Assembly: GCA_014879435.1 (NCBI GenBank)
Contig: JACSSB010000350.1
Span: 1-32,818 of the forward strand
DNA from: Phycisphaerales bacterium
GTDB taxonomy: Bacteria > Pseudomonadota > Gammaproteobacteria > Competibacterales > Competibacteraceae
Reading direction: 5' to 3'
Length of the DNA stretch: 32,818 nt
Part shown: piece after piece, positions 23,230 through 32,371 of the stretch
Layout of the letters: each line of letters begins with the position of its first letter
Position numbering within the stretch: the stretch's first letter is position 1
Notes under the pieces: generated by a model
What the model saw: the letters and a program-made list of their open reading frames with translations, nothing else
Database searches by the model: none
What the model was told of the DNA's origin: nothing
Made by a program: the position numbers and the translations under genes

Positions 23230-23346
23230 TGTTCAAAATTCACAGAAATAATGATGAAGATTTGATTGCCGATCCGGCCTTACCAAAATAGGACAAACCC
23301 GGACAATCGGCGCCCCCATACCCCCAATTTGAACAGGAGACCGGTC

Positions 23347-23649
23347 ATGAGCGACGTTGATCCCATCATTGGTAATTGGTATCGCAACGAGGAAACCGGC
23401 AATGATTTCGAGGTAGTCGCTCTGGATGAAGAAGCCCAGACAATCGAAATCCAGTATTTCGACGGCGACATAGAGGAATTGGATCTGGATGCTTGGTACG
23501 AACTGCCGCTGGAGGCTATCGAAGCGCCAGATGACTGGTCCGGCCCCTACGATGAAATCGAAGTGGACGAACTCGACGACTATAACGAAGACGAAGAAGA
23601 AGAATTCAGCGAAGACGACGATTTGCTCAATGATCGGGACGAGGACTAA
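23347..23649 (+). CDS. Small acidic DUF6763-like protein
   Basis: MSDVDPIIGNWYRNEETGNDFEVVALDEEAQTIEIQYFDGDIEELDLDAWYELPLEAIEAPDDWSGPYDEIE... plus a strongly acidic tail; AGGAG SD before ATG 23347. Family name from memory. Confidence 0.7.
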   Translation: MSDVDPIIGNWYRNEETGNDFEVVALDEEAQTIEIQYFDGDIEELDLDAWYELPLEAIEAPDDWSGPYDEIEVDELDDYNEDEEEEFSEDDDLLNDRDED

Positions 23650-23684
23650 CTCCGAGTCCTAGCATCCCGACAGATTGCCCTAGC

Positions 23685-26039
23685 TCACCTTTCCCGCCGT
23701 GCGCGGGCAAAGGCTTCGGCCAAGGCGCTAGGGTGGTTTTCCACTAAAGGTTCCTGACGATTTCGAGCGCCGTCTTGGTTATCGCGTGATGGTTTGCGCT
23801 GGCGGGTAGCAGCCTGCGACCGTTGCTGGATGGCCGCTGGACGGTCTTGAGCGTTCCTACCTTCGCCAACTGGCTGATCCAGTCGCAAGCTCAAGGCGAT
23901 CCGCCGCCGCTCTAGATCCACTTCCAGCACCCTGACCTTCACCACCTGACCGACCTTCACCACCTCACGCGGATCTTTCACAAAGCGATCCGCCAATGCC
24001 GACACATGCGCCAATCCATCTTGATGCACCCCGATATCGATGAACGCACCGAAGTTGGCGACATTGGTCACCACTCCTTCCAGCACCATTCCGGGCCGCA
24101 AATCGGCTAATTTCTCCACCCCTTCCTGAAACGCAGCAGTCTTGAACTCGGGGCGAGGATCACGTCCCGGCTTCTCCAGCTCAGCCAGAATGTCGCGCAC
24201 AGTCGGTACGCCAAATCGTTCATCGGTAAAACGCGTCGGCTCCAGCGTCTTGAGAAAAGCCGTGTTACCCAATACCTCACTCAGGCCGTGACCAGTGGCG
24301 GCCAGAATGCGTTCAACCACCGGATAGGCTTCTGGATGGACGGCGGAACGATCCAATGGATCGTCGCCATTGAGAATGCGCAGAAAGCCCGCAGCCTGCT
24401 CGAAGGTCTTTTCACCCAAGCGCGCAATCTTGAGAAGTTGTTGCCGACGCCGGAATGGACCGTTGGCGTCGCGATGCGCGACGATGTTGCGCGCCAGAGT
24501 CGCGTTCAACCCAGCCACCCGCGCCAGCAATGGAATCGAGGCGGTATTCACATCCACCCCGACCGCGTTGACGCAATCCTCGACCACCGCATCCAGGGTT
24601 CGCGCCAACCGAACTTGACCAACATCATGTTGATATTGACCAACGCCGATGGCCTTCGGCTCGATCTTGACCAGTTCCGCCAGCGGATCTTGCAGACGGC
24701 GGGCGATAGATACCGCGCCACGCAGCGAGACATCCAGTTCGGGGAATTCCCGCGCCGCCAGTTCCGAGGCGGAATAGACCGAAGCCCCGGCTTCCGATAC
24801 CACCAATTTTTGCAGGCGCAGTTCGGGATAGCGTTTCATCAGTTCGGCGGCCAATCGGTCGGTCTCACGCGAGGCAGTCCCATTCCCGATGCTCAGTAGC
24901 TGGACTTCATGGCGGCGGCACAGCTCGGCCAATACATGCAGACTCTCATCCCATTGATTGCGCGGGGCGTGCGGATAAATCGTTGCGGTGTCCACCAGCT
25001 TGCCGGTGGCATCCACCACTGCCAGCTTGACCCCGGTGCGTAAGCCGGGGTCCAAACCCAAAGTTGGTTTGGACCCTGCCGGAGCAGCCAGCATCAGGTC
25101 GCGCAAATTGCTGGCAAAGACTCGGATCGCCTCTTCTTCGGCAGTCTCGCGCAAGCGCTGCTTCAATTCGGTTTCCAAATGCGGCAGCAACTTGACTTTC
25201 CAGGCCCAATGCACCGTTTCCCGCAGCCACGGATCGGCGGGGCGGTCTTGGTCGCGAATACCGAAGCGGGCGGCAACCCGTCGTTCGCCAGGATCAAGAT
25301 CAGCAGCAGAAGCCTCGGGATTATCGATTTCCAGTGTCAGTTGCAACACGCCCTCATTCCGACCCCGAAATAACGCGAGGGCGCGGTGAGAAGGGATTTG
25401 GTGGAGCGCTTCTCGATAATCGAAGTAATCCCGAAACTTGGCGCCCTCCTCGGCCTTACCTTCGATCTGTTGTGAATGCAGTGCCGCGTTCTCCCACAGG
25501 TACTCACGCAACTCCGCCAACAACTCGGCATGCTCGGCAAATTCTTCCATGAGAATCTGTCGCGCCCCATCCAAAGCCGCCTTGACATCAGCCACGCCAC
25601 GCTCGGCATCGACGAATCCAGCCGCAAGCTGTTCGGGATTTTGATTGGGGTCGGCCAACAAACCCTGAGCCAATGGCGTCAAACCTGCCTCGCGGGCGAT
25701 CTGTGCCTTGGTGCGACGCTTGGGCTTATAGGGCAAATACAGATCTTCCAACCGGGTTTTAGTGTCGGCGGCAAGGAGTGCTGCTTCCAATTCTGGGCTG
25801 AGCTGACCCTGCTCACGAACGCTGGCAAGGATCACCGCACGTCGCTCTTCCAATTCGCGCAGATAGCCAAGCCGCTCTTCCAGCAAACGCAGTTGGGTGT
25901 CATCCAGTCCATCGGTGGCTTCCTTGCGATAGCGGGCGATGAAAGGCACGGTGGCCCCTCCGTCCAACAAGCCAACGGCGGCCTCGATCTGGTTTTCCCG
26001 AACGGCAAGTTCGCGAGCGAGGGTTTGGGTAATAGTCAT
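23685..26039 (-). CDS. tex: Tex family RNA-binding transcription accessory protein (S1 domain)
   Basis: [49 protein letters not shown], HhH region, C-terminal S1 domain [36 protein letters not shown] at 26039 preferred over TTG at 26054. Confidence 0.96.
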   Translation of the reverse strand: MTITQTLARELAVRENQIEAAVGLLDGGATVPFIARYRKEATDGLDDTQLRLLEERLGYLRELEERRAVILASVREQGQLSPELEAALLAADTKTRLEDLYLPYKPKRRTKAQIAREAGLTPLAQGLLADPNQNPEQLAAGFVDAERGVADVKAALDGARQILMEEFAEHAELLAELREYLWENAALHSQQIEGKAEEGAKFRDYFDYREALHQIPSHRALALFRGRNEGVLQLTLEIDNPEASAADLDPGERRVAARFGIRDQDRPADPWLRETVHWAWKVKLLPHLETELKQRLRETAEEEAIRVFASNLRDLMLAAPAGSKPTLGLDPGLRTGVKLAVVDATGKLVDTATIYPHAPRNQWDESLHVLAELCRRHEVQLLSIGNGTASRETDRLAAELMKRYPELRLQKLVVSEAGASVYSASELAAREFPELDVSLRGAVSIARRLQDPLAELVKIEPKAIGVGQYQHDVGQVRLARTLDAVVEDCVNAVGVDVNTASIPLLARVAGLNATLARNIVAHRDANGPFRRRQQLLKIARLGEKTFEQAAGFLRILNGDDPLDRSAVHPEAYPVVERILAATGHGLSEVLGNTAFLKTLEPTRFTDERFGVPTVRDILAELEKPGRDPRPEFKTAAFQEGVEKLADLRPGMVLEGVVTNVANFGAFIDIGVHQDGLAHVSALADRFVKDPREVVKVGQVVKVRVLEVDLERRRIALSLRLDQPVGEGRNAQDRPAAIQQRSQAATRQRKPSRDNQDGARNRQEPLVENHPSALAEAFARARRER

Positions 26040-26082
26040 GGAGTCCAAACTCAATAATTGAATGGATAATGCGAATCGATGC

Positions 26083-26128
26083 CGAAAAATTCGATTATGC
26101 CGACCGGATGGACCGGACGGCGTAATCG
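26083..26128 (-). terminator. Probable intrinsic terminator of the beta-amylase transcript
   Basis: CGATTATGCCGACCGG (26092-26107), 5-nt loop, CCGGACGGCGTAATCG (26113-26128): 16-bp stem with one G-U and one mismatch; on the minus strand followed by AATTTTTC. Confidence 0.55.
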
Positions 26129-26254
26129 GAAGATGCGGATTCTAAGCGATTCACCTGATCGGTGGCGGTGGATTGGTGAGCCAGATCCCTCTGGCTCCGA
26201 CCTTCAAGCAACAGCGTGAAATCTGCAGAGAGAATTCACAATTCACCACTAGTG

Positions 26255-27826
26255 TCACTGCTTGGGTTGGGCTCGATAGTCATGGATGAAGTTGGCATAA
26301 GCCGCCTTATCCGTACCCCAAGGACCACCAGTGGCGTCGCCACATCCACGATTGACAAGTCGTAGCAAGGTGAAGCCTCGATAGGATGTAGAAGAGAAGA
26401 CATTGCGGATATTTTCCCAAGTCCGATCATCACCGGGCGCGGCGACGCAGGCTAGAGCGTTTTCGCCCTTATGGCGGATATTACGATCCTGTGCGCCCTG
26501 CGAAATCCAGTGGACGAGTGACTCCGCCATCGAGTTTCCATCACCACAAGCGGGGTCGTTGTCCATCTCGGCGGCGGTGAAGTGGAGGATGACATCACGG
26601 CCAGTTTGGCGCTGGACGTCGGCGATCATATCCAGAATTTGCCGGTAGCCGTAAGCATCTGCCCGTGGGCTCGACTTCGCCTGCGCGGACGCTTCATTCT
26701 GTACGGTCGAATCCGTCTTGAGATTAAGCGTTGTTTGGACCAGCCCCGCCGTGATTTCGGCGATGCGCGGATGCGGGGCACACGGCATGATCTGCCAATG
26801 TATGCCAGGAATCTTCATCCCGAGGGGAGTCGATTGAAAGGCGCCGTCTTTGAAAGCGGCATTGGCGGTAATCAGCATCCGGCGCCCATGTCCGACCAGT
26901 GATGCGTTGTACCAGTCGATAAAATCCCGTCCGTAGGGTGTACCGGTATAATCACGGTCGTTGACGAAGGTTTCTGCCCGCTTGCCGGTAGTCGGCGGCA
27001 AATAGCCGCCTGGCACCGAGATTTCGGTAGGGCTGGTGAGCGATACTCCCCACCGACTGGCCACACCGCTCAGGCCGCCAAATTTACCCAGTGCCCAGTC
27101 GCGAAAACTGGCTTGGGCCAGCGCGCTGTAAGCCTGAAAATACCCGCGCTCTGGATAATTCCAGCCATCGGTATGGTTATAAGACGGATAACGCAGTTCA
27201 CCGGTCGGCCCGAGACTGATGTTGAGTTCGATAAAATCGTCAGCATGAGCGGCATAATGCGTGGCGAAAGCCTGCATGAATTCACGAAACTGCTCAAGAA
27301 CAGCCGGCTTCGTCGTCGCCCAGGGGGCAATCGCATCGTCCTGCAAGCGGCCCGTCTCGCTTTCATATTTGAGATCGTTAGCAGTGATGCCTATTTGGTT
27401 GAAGTGGGTATACAACCAAGCAGGCACCGGGATATCACAATCGTCGCCTGGGCCACCGCCACACTTGTGAAAGGAGAGAATCGGCACGATTTTCAAGCCT
27501 TTGCCACGGATTTTCCCAAAGACCTCATCGTAATAGCTCCAATCGAATTGCTGATCACCCTGCTGTTCGACCTTGCCCCACCACACATCGACGCTGACGG
27601 TATCAACACCAGCCTGCTTTGCCTCATCAAGTAATTGCTCGAATGTGGGCATACTGATTTGGCGTGGAATGTCGAGTGGCCCCATGACAGCCGCCGTTTC
27701 TAGCGGCGCCTTTCCCTCTGCGGACCATCCGAGCTCGATAGAGAGGCTCCCTATTAAAATCGTGACCATGAGGGCCAATAGGGATCGCGATCCGATAAAA
27801 CTCTGATAAATATTTTTATTTAACAT
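26255..27826 (-). CDS. Secreted family GH14 glycoside hydrolase (beta-amylase)
   Basis: Signal peptide (LLALMVTILIGSLSIELGWSA), then FEQLLDEAKQAGVDTVSVDVWWGKVE, KIVPILSFHKCGGGPGDDCDIPVPAW, LGPTGELRYPSY (putative acid Glu210), VILHFTAAEM (putative base Glu420), HKGENALA. GGGGAG SD. Confidence 0.92.
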   Translation of the reverse strand: MLNKNIYQSFIGSRSLLALMVTILIGSLSIELGWSAEGKAPLETAAVMGPLDIPRQISMPTFEQLLDEAKQAGVDTVSVDVWWGKVEQQGDQQFDWSYYDEVFGKIRGKGLKIVPILSFHKCGGGPGDDCDIPVPAWLYTHFNQIGITANDLKYESETGRLQDDAIAPWATTKPAVLEQFREFMQAFATHYAAHADDFIELNISLGPTGELRYPSYNHTDGWNYPERGYFQAYSALAQASFRDWALGKFGGLSGVASRWGVSLTSPTEISVPGGYLPPTTGKRAETFVNDRDYTGTPYGRDFIDWYNASLVGHGRRMLITANAAFKDGAFQSTPLGMKIPGIHWQIMPCAPHPRIAEITAGLVQTTLNLKTDSTVQNEASAQAKSSPRADAYGYRQILDMIADVQRQTGRDVILHFTAAEMDNDPACGDGNSMAESLVHWISQGAQDRNIRHKGENALACVAAPGDDRTWENIRNVFSSTSYRGFTLLRLVNRGCGDATGGPWGTDKAAYANFIHDYRAQPKQ

Positions 27827-28130
27827 GATGCTCCCCTTCAGTAAGTTTTACCTCTGAACTTACACAAAACGCATTTTATTAGATGTCTTGTGAAAAATTT
27901 CTTAGACACTTTATGTGCTGATGATGCACTGTTTTTGGCAACACCAACACCCGTTGCGTTTTTTCCGTGTTGCATGGATTCCGAACAGTTCATTGTGCTC
28001 TCACTCCATACGAAATGCAGCCGCACTGCCATCACGTCCAACATTGCTGTATTGGGCATAAAATGCTGAAAGACCACCTAAGGTTGTCTATATTTAGTCT
28101 TCAAAGATAAACCTCAGATGCCATCCGTCG

Positions 28131-28146
28131 TCGGCTTTAAAGCCGA
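28131..28146. promoter_or_regulatory. Perfect 16-bp palindrome upstream of tctC (candidate operator)
   Basis: TCGGCTTTAAAGCCGA, 53 bp before the tctC ATG; could alternatively form a small leader structure. Confidence 0.45.
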
Positions 28147-28199
28147 GTACGGTTTTCACCATAAAAATAACGTTGGTTCACCCGACCCAAGGAGATGCA

Positions 28200-29174
28200 A
28201 TGAAATCCCGTAGCCTATTGTTCGTTGTGACAGTGGCGGCGTTGAGCCTTTCCAGCATTAGCCATGCCGCCCCTAACCGGCCAGAGTGCATCGCGCCAGC
28301 CAAACCCGGAGGTGGTTTTGATTTAACCTGCAAATTGGCGCAGCAGGGCTTGCAAGAAATCGGCTTATTGCCTAGCCCGATGCGCGTCACCTACATGCCA
28401 GGCGGTATCGGCGCAGTCGCTTATAACACGATCATCGCTCAGCGCCCCAGCGACGGCGATGTCATTACGGCATTCTCCGGCGGCTCGCTGCTGAACCTAG
28501 CAGAAGGCAAATTTGGCCGCTACAACGAAAATGATGTGCGCTGGCTGGCTGCCATCGGCACTGATTACGGCATGATCGCCGTGCGCACCGATTCACCATT
28601 CAAAAATCTCGAAGAACTGATCACAGCACTCAAAAACGACCCCACTAAGGTCGTATTCGGGTCTGGCGGCACGGTCGGTAGCCAGGATTGGATGAAAAGC
28701 GCGCTAATCGCCCGTGCGGCCGGTATCGACTACAAAGCCATGCGCTACGTACCATTTGAAGGCGGTGGCGAAGCGCAGACTGCACTGCTGGGTGGCCACA
28801 TTCAGGCCTATTCCGGTGATATCTCAGAAGTCCAAGGCATGCTGGAAAGTGGGAAACTGCGGGTACTGGCGGTCATGGCCGAGGAGCGTCTACCAGCCCC
28901 CTACGATCAAGTACCGACCGCCAAAGAACAGGGCCACGATATCACTTGGCCGATCATCCGTGGCTTTTTTGTCGGCCCTAAGGTCAGCGATGCCGATTAT
29001 CAATGGTGGGTCGATGCCTTTAACAAGATGCTAGCCGATGGAAAGTTTGAGACCCTCCGCAAAGAGCGCGGACTGTTCCCTTACAGCAAAACCGGCGCAG
29101 AACTGGACGTTTACGTAAAAGAACGGGTTAACCATTATCGCAAGCTGGCTACTGATTTCGGCCTCATCCACTAA
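28200..29174 (+). CDS. tctC: Tripartite tricarboxylate transporter substrate-binding protein (TctC family)
   Basis: Signal peptide, PECIAPAKPGGGFDLTCKLAQQGL, VTYMPGGIGAVAYNTI, VFGSGGTVGSQDW; followed by TctB and TctA homologs. ATG 28200 preferred. Confidence 0.9.
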   Translation: MKSRSLLFVVTVAALSLSSISHAAPNRPECIAPAKPGGGFDLTCKLAQQGLQEIGLLPSPMRVTYMPGGIGAVAYNTIIAQRPSDGDVITAFSGGSLLNLAEGKFGRYNENDVRWLAAIGTDYGMIAVRTDSPFKNLEELITALKNDPTKVVFGSGGTVGSQDWMKSALIARAAGIDYKAMRYVPFEGGGEAQTALLGGHIQAYSGDISEVQGMLESGKLRVLAVMAEERLPAPYDQVPTAKEQGHDITWPIIRGFFVGPKVSDADYQWWVDAFNKMLADGKFETLRKERGLFPYSKTGAELDVYVKERVNHYRKLATDFGLIH

Positions 29175-29249
29175 TAGCACAAACCCGGCAGCACGAAAAT
29201 CACTCAGGCTGCCCAACAACTCCGGGCGTAAGCACCGCTTCGTCCGGCC

Positions 29250-29266
29250 GCGAGAGCATCTCTCGC
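29250..29266. repeat. Intercistronic hairpin between tctC and tctB
   Basis: GCGAGAG-CAT-CTCTCGC, 7-bp perfect stem; no downstream T-run. Confidence 0.6.
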
Positions 29267-29297
29267 ATATCATGTATTTCATCTTTCGGTGACGCTT

Positions 29298-29729
29298 ATG
29301 AGCGATCGCATCTTTGCCGTAGTCTGGCTTGCTGTTTGCGCCCTCATTGCGGTGCAAATGCAACAATTGGAAATTCCCTTCTCCTACGAACCGGTTGGCC
29401 CTAAAGCGTTTCCGTCGCTGTTGGCCGGTCTGATGGCCCTGTGCTGTATTTATTTATTGGTCAAACCTGACACCGATATTCAGTGGCCCGACGCCAGCGG
29501 TATACGCAAAGGCTTAGTGCTGATCGCTGTGCTGTTCGGTTACGCGATCCTTTTCGAACAGCTCGGCTTTCCGCTAGCTACGGCGCTCATGGTGGTTGTG
29601 GTGAGTCGCTTGTTCGGCGGTAGCTGGCTGAACGGTCTGATCACCGGTGTACTGACCGGTGTGCTCGGCTATCTGTTCTTCGACCGCTTGCTGCAAGTGA
29701 CCTTGCCCATCGGCCAACTGTGGAGATAA
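29298..29729 (+). CDS. tctB: Tripartite tricarboxylate transporter small membrane subunit (TctB family)
   Basis: About 143-aa protein with 4 predicted TM segments, FSYEPVGPKAFPSLLAGLMALC motif, between tctC and tctA. ATG 29298 or GTG 29289. Confidence 0.88.
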   Translation: MSDRIFAVVWLAVCALIAVQMQQLEIPFSYEPVGPKAFPSLLAGLMALCCIYLLVKPDTDIQWPDASGIRKGLVLIAVLFGYAILFEQLGFPLATALMVVVVSRLFGGSWLNGLITGVLTGVLGYLFFDRLLQVTLPIGQLWR

Positions 29730-29732
29730 GAC

Positions 29733-31253
29733 ATGGAAATTATGGGCTTTCTCGGCCAGGGCTTTCTGGTCGCGCTTAAACCGCTCAATCTACTATTGGC
29801 GCTATTTGGCTGTTTCACCGGCACGGTGTTGGGGATGTTGCCGGGGCTGGGGCCGATCAACGGCGTTGCCATCTTGCTGCCCATCGCCTTCGCCTTACAA
29901 CTCCCACCCGAATCCGCTTTGATCTTACTTGCAGCGGTTTACATGGGCTGTGAGTACGGCGGCCGTATCTCCAGTATCTTGCTCAATGTGCCGGGCGATG
30001 CTGGCGCGATCATGACCACGCTGGACGGTAACCCGATGGCCAAAAAAGGCTTCGCAGGCGTGGCGCTGTCGATCTCGGCCATCGCCTCATTCAGTGGCAG
30101 TTTGATCGCCACCATCGGCATTACTCTCTTCGCCCCACTGCTGGCAAATTGGGCGTTATCATTCGGACCGGCTGAATATTTCGTGCTGGTGGTATTTGCC
30201 ATTTCCACTCTGGGCGGCATGTTAGGCGGCAAACCAGTCAAGGCGCTGCTCGGCTGCTTTATCGGCCTCGCACTGGCCACGGTCGGTATCGATTCCGGCA
30301 CGGGGGTGTATCGACTCACCTTCGATAATGTACATTTGAGCGATGGTATCCAATTTATCGTGCTGGTGATCGGCTTATTCGCCATCAGCGAAATCCTGAT
30401 CATGCTGGAGCATACTCACGCCGGTCAGGTGGCACTGAAGACATCGGGTCGGATGTTGTTCAATGCCAAGGAATTCGGGCAGACCTTTTTTACCATGCTG
30501 CGCTCGGCGATCATGGGCTTTGGCATCGGCGTGCTGCCTGGAGCGGGCGCGACGGTAGCCAGCGCCATCGCCTATACCACCGAAAAACGTCTCAATGACA
30601 AAGACGGCACCTTCGGCAAGGGCGATATCCGTGGAGTGGCGGCCCCGGAAGCGGCTAACAACGCCTCAGCCGGTGGCTCCTTCATTCCGATGCTGACCTT
30701 GGGTGTACCCGGCAGCGGCACCACCGCAGTCATGCTGGGAGCGTTGACTCTGTACAACATCACGCCGGGACCACTGCTGTTCCAGCAAAAACCGGAAATC
30801 GTGTGGGGACTGATCGCTTCGCTGTTCATCGCCAATATCATTCTGGTCATCATGAATATCCCCCTGATCGGCCTATTTACTCGGATCATGGCGATACCGT
30901 ATTCGATCATGGTGCCGCTGATTGCAGCGGTTAGTTTCGTCGGCGTCTATGGCATCCACAGCGGTACTTTCGATCTGGTCCTGATGGTGGTGCTAGGCGT
31001 CATAGGCTATATCCTGCGCAAGATGGATTTTCCGACGGCACCGATCATTCTCGGTTTCGTTCTCGCCGAACTGATGGAGCAGAACTTGCGCCGGGCCTTG
31101 GCTATTACTAACGGCGATATCAGCATTCTGTTTGAGAGTCCGATTTCAATCACCTTGTGGATTTTGTCGGCGCTGGTGCTGATCTTACCGGTGGCGCTGC
31201 GTTTTCGTGCTCGCCGCCAGGCGAAAGCGAGTCCCGATCCGCTGAACCCATGA
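29733..31253 (+). CDS. tctA: Tripartite tricarboxylate transporter large membrane subunit (TctA family)
   Basis: 506 aa polytopic protein; GTVLGMLPGLGPINGVAILLP, YMGCEYGGRISSILLNVPGDAGAIMTTLDGNPMAKKG, GVLPGAGATVAS, LGVPGSGTTAVMLGAL. Confidence 0.95.
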   Translation: MEIMGFLGQGFLVALKPLNLLLALFGCFTGTVLGMLPGLGPINGVAILLPIAFALQLPPESALILLAAVYMGCEYGGRISSILLNVPGDAGAIMTTLDGNPMAKKGFAGVALSISAIASFSGSLIATIGITLFAPLLANWALSFGPAEYFVLVVFAISTLGGMLGGKPVKALLGCFIGLALATVGIDSGTGVYRLTFDNVHLSDGIQFIVLVIGLFAISEILIMLEHTHAGQVALKTSGRMLFNAKEFGQTFFTMLRSAIMGFGIGVLPGAGATVASAIAYTTEKRLNDKDGTFGKGDIRGVAAPEAANNASAGGSFIPMLTLGVPGSGTTAVMLGALTLYNITPGPLLFQQKPEIVWGLIASLFIANIILVIMNIPLIGLFTRIMAIPYSIMVPLIAAVSFVGVYGIHSGTFDLVLMVVLGVIGYILRKMDFPTAPIILGFVLAELMEQNLRRALAITNGDISILFESPISITLWILSALVLILPVALRFRARRQAKASPDPLNP

Positions 31254-32281
31254 AACTTCGCTCCGCGCTGCTGGCACTGGCGCTGGCAGGAATGGCGGGT
31301 GCGCTGTGCCAGTGGCTGCGCACACCGCTACCATGGCTGCTGGGGCCTTTGATCGCCGTCGCTGGTGCCCGCTTAAAAGGATATGACATACAGGCACCAC
31401 CCTACAGCCGTGAGACCGGTCAATGGTTGATCGGTATTACCTTGGGCCTGTATTTCTCGCCCGGCGTGGCGGCCGAACTGGCACATTTCGCGCCGGTCAT
31501 CCTGATCGGCGCGGTCTTCGCTCTGTTGCTTGGTATGGGCACCAGCCTCTTGCTACAGCGGCTAACTGGCGTTGACGGTGCCACCGCCCTGTTTTCCAGC
31601 ATGCCGGGCGGTGCGTCGGAAATGGCGGTGCTGGGAGCGCGCAACGGTGGCCGCATGGATTTGATCGCTGCAGCTCACAGCCTACGGATCACACTGGTCG
31701 TGCTGAGTGTACCGACGCTCATCATCGCCTTGGATGCCCATGGCGTCATGCCCTATGTCCCCACACGACTCCATATCCATGCCTGGGGACTACTTCTCCT
31801 GTTGTTGGTAACCGCTCTGGGGGGATGGCTATTGCAAAAATGGCGCTGGCCAAACGCCTGGATGCTCGGTGCACTGGCGGTGACAGCGGTGCTCACAGTA
31901 AGCGATACAGTGTGGAGCGGTATGCCCAGAGGCTTTTCGCAATTTGGGCAATTGCTGCTGGGAACCGCACTCGGCAGTCGTTTCAAATCCGATTTTCTGC
32001 AGCGCGCACCACGCTTCATAGGCGCTGTGGTGCTGTGCATCGGCCTTTCCTTGCTGCTGTGCGCGGGCTTTGCCTGGGTGATGGCTGCTTTCTTCGCGCT
32101 TCATCCGGCGAGTTTAATGCTGGCGGCCTCGCCGGGCGGTATCGCGGAAATGTGCATCACCGCACAAGCTTTGGGGCTGGGCGTACCTTTCATCACTGCT
32201 TACCATGTCGTTCGTCTCGTGGTCGTCCTGACTTGTACTGAACCGCTATGGCGACTGATCGAACGTCTAAAAAATCGATGA
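31250..32281 (+). CDS. AbrB family (COG3180-type) membrane protein
   Basis: MKLRSALLALALAGMAGALCQWLRTPLPWLLGPLIAVAGARL, SSMPGGASEMAVLG and repeated AASPGGIAEMCITAQALG; ATGA overlap with the tctA stop. ATG 31250 preferred over the ORF-track start at 31157. Confidence 0.87.
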   Translation: MKLRSALLALALAGMAGALCQWLRTPLPWLLGPLIAVAGARLKGYDIQAPPYSRETGQWLIGITLGLYFSPGVAAELAHFAPVILIGAVFALLLGMGTSLLLQRLTGVDGATALFSSMPGGASEMAVLGARNGGRMDLIAAAHSLRITLVVLSVPTLIIALDAHGVMPYVPTRLHIHAWGLLLLLLVTALGGWLLQKWRWPNAWMLGALAVTAVLTVSDTVWSGMPRGFSQFGQLLLGTALGSRFKSDFLQRAPRFIGAVVLCIGLSLLLCAGFAWVMAAFFALHPASLMLAASPGGIAEMCITAQALGLGVPFITAYHVVRLVVVLTCTEPLWRLIERLKNR

Positions 32282-32371
32282 TTTCCCGTTCCTGCCGTTC
32301 CTGCTTTCACACAGAATCCTGTATGGTTCACAGGTTGCGAATATGCATCCATTCGCCCCCTAATCTTTCTA

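Noticed and set aside
27838-28077. 79-aa minus-strand ORF in the amylase/tctC intergenic region
   Set aside because: Low-complexity, no convincing SD or family resemblance; more likely regulatory DNA.
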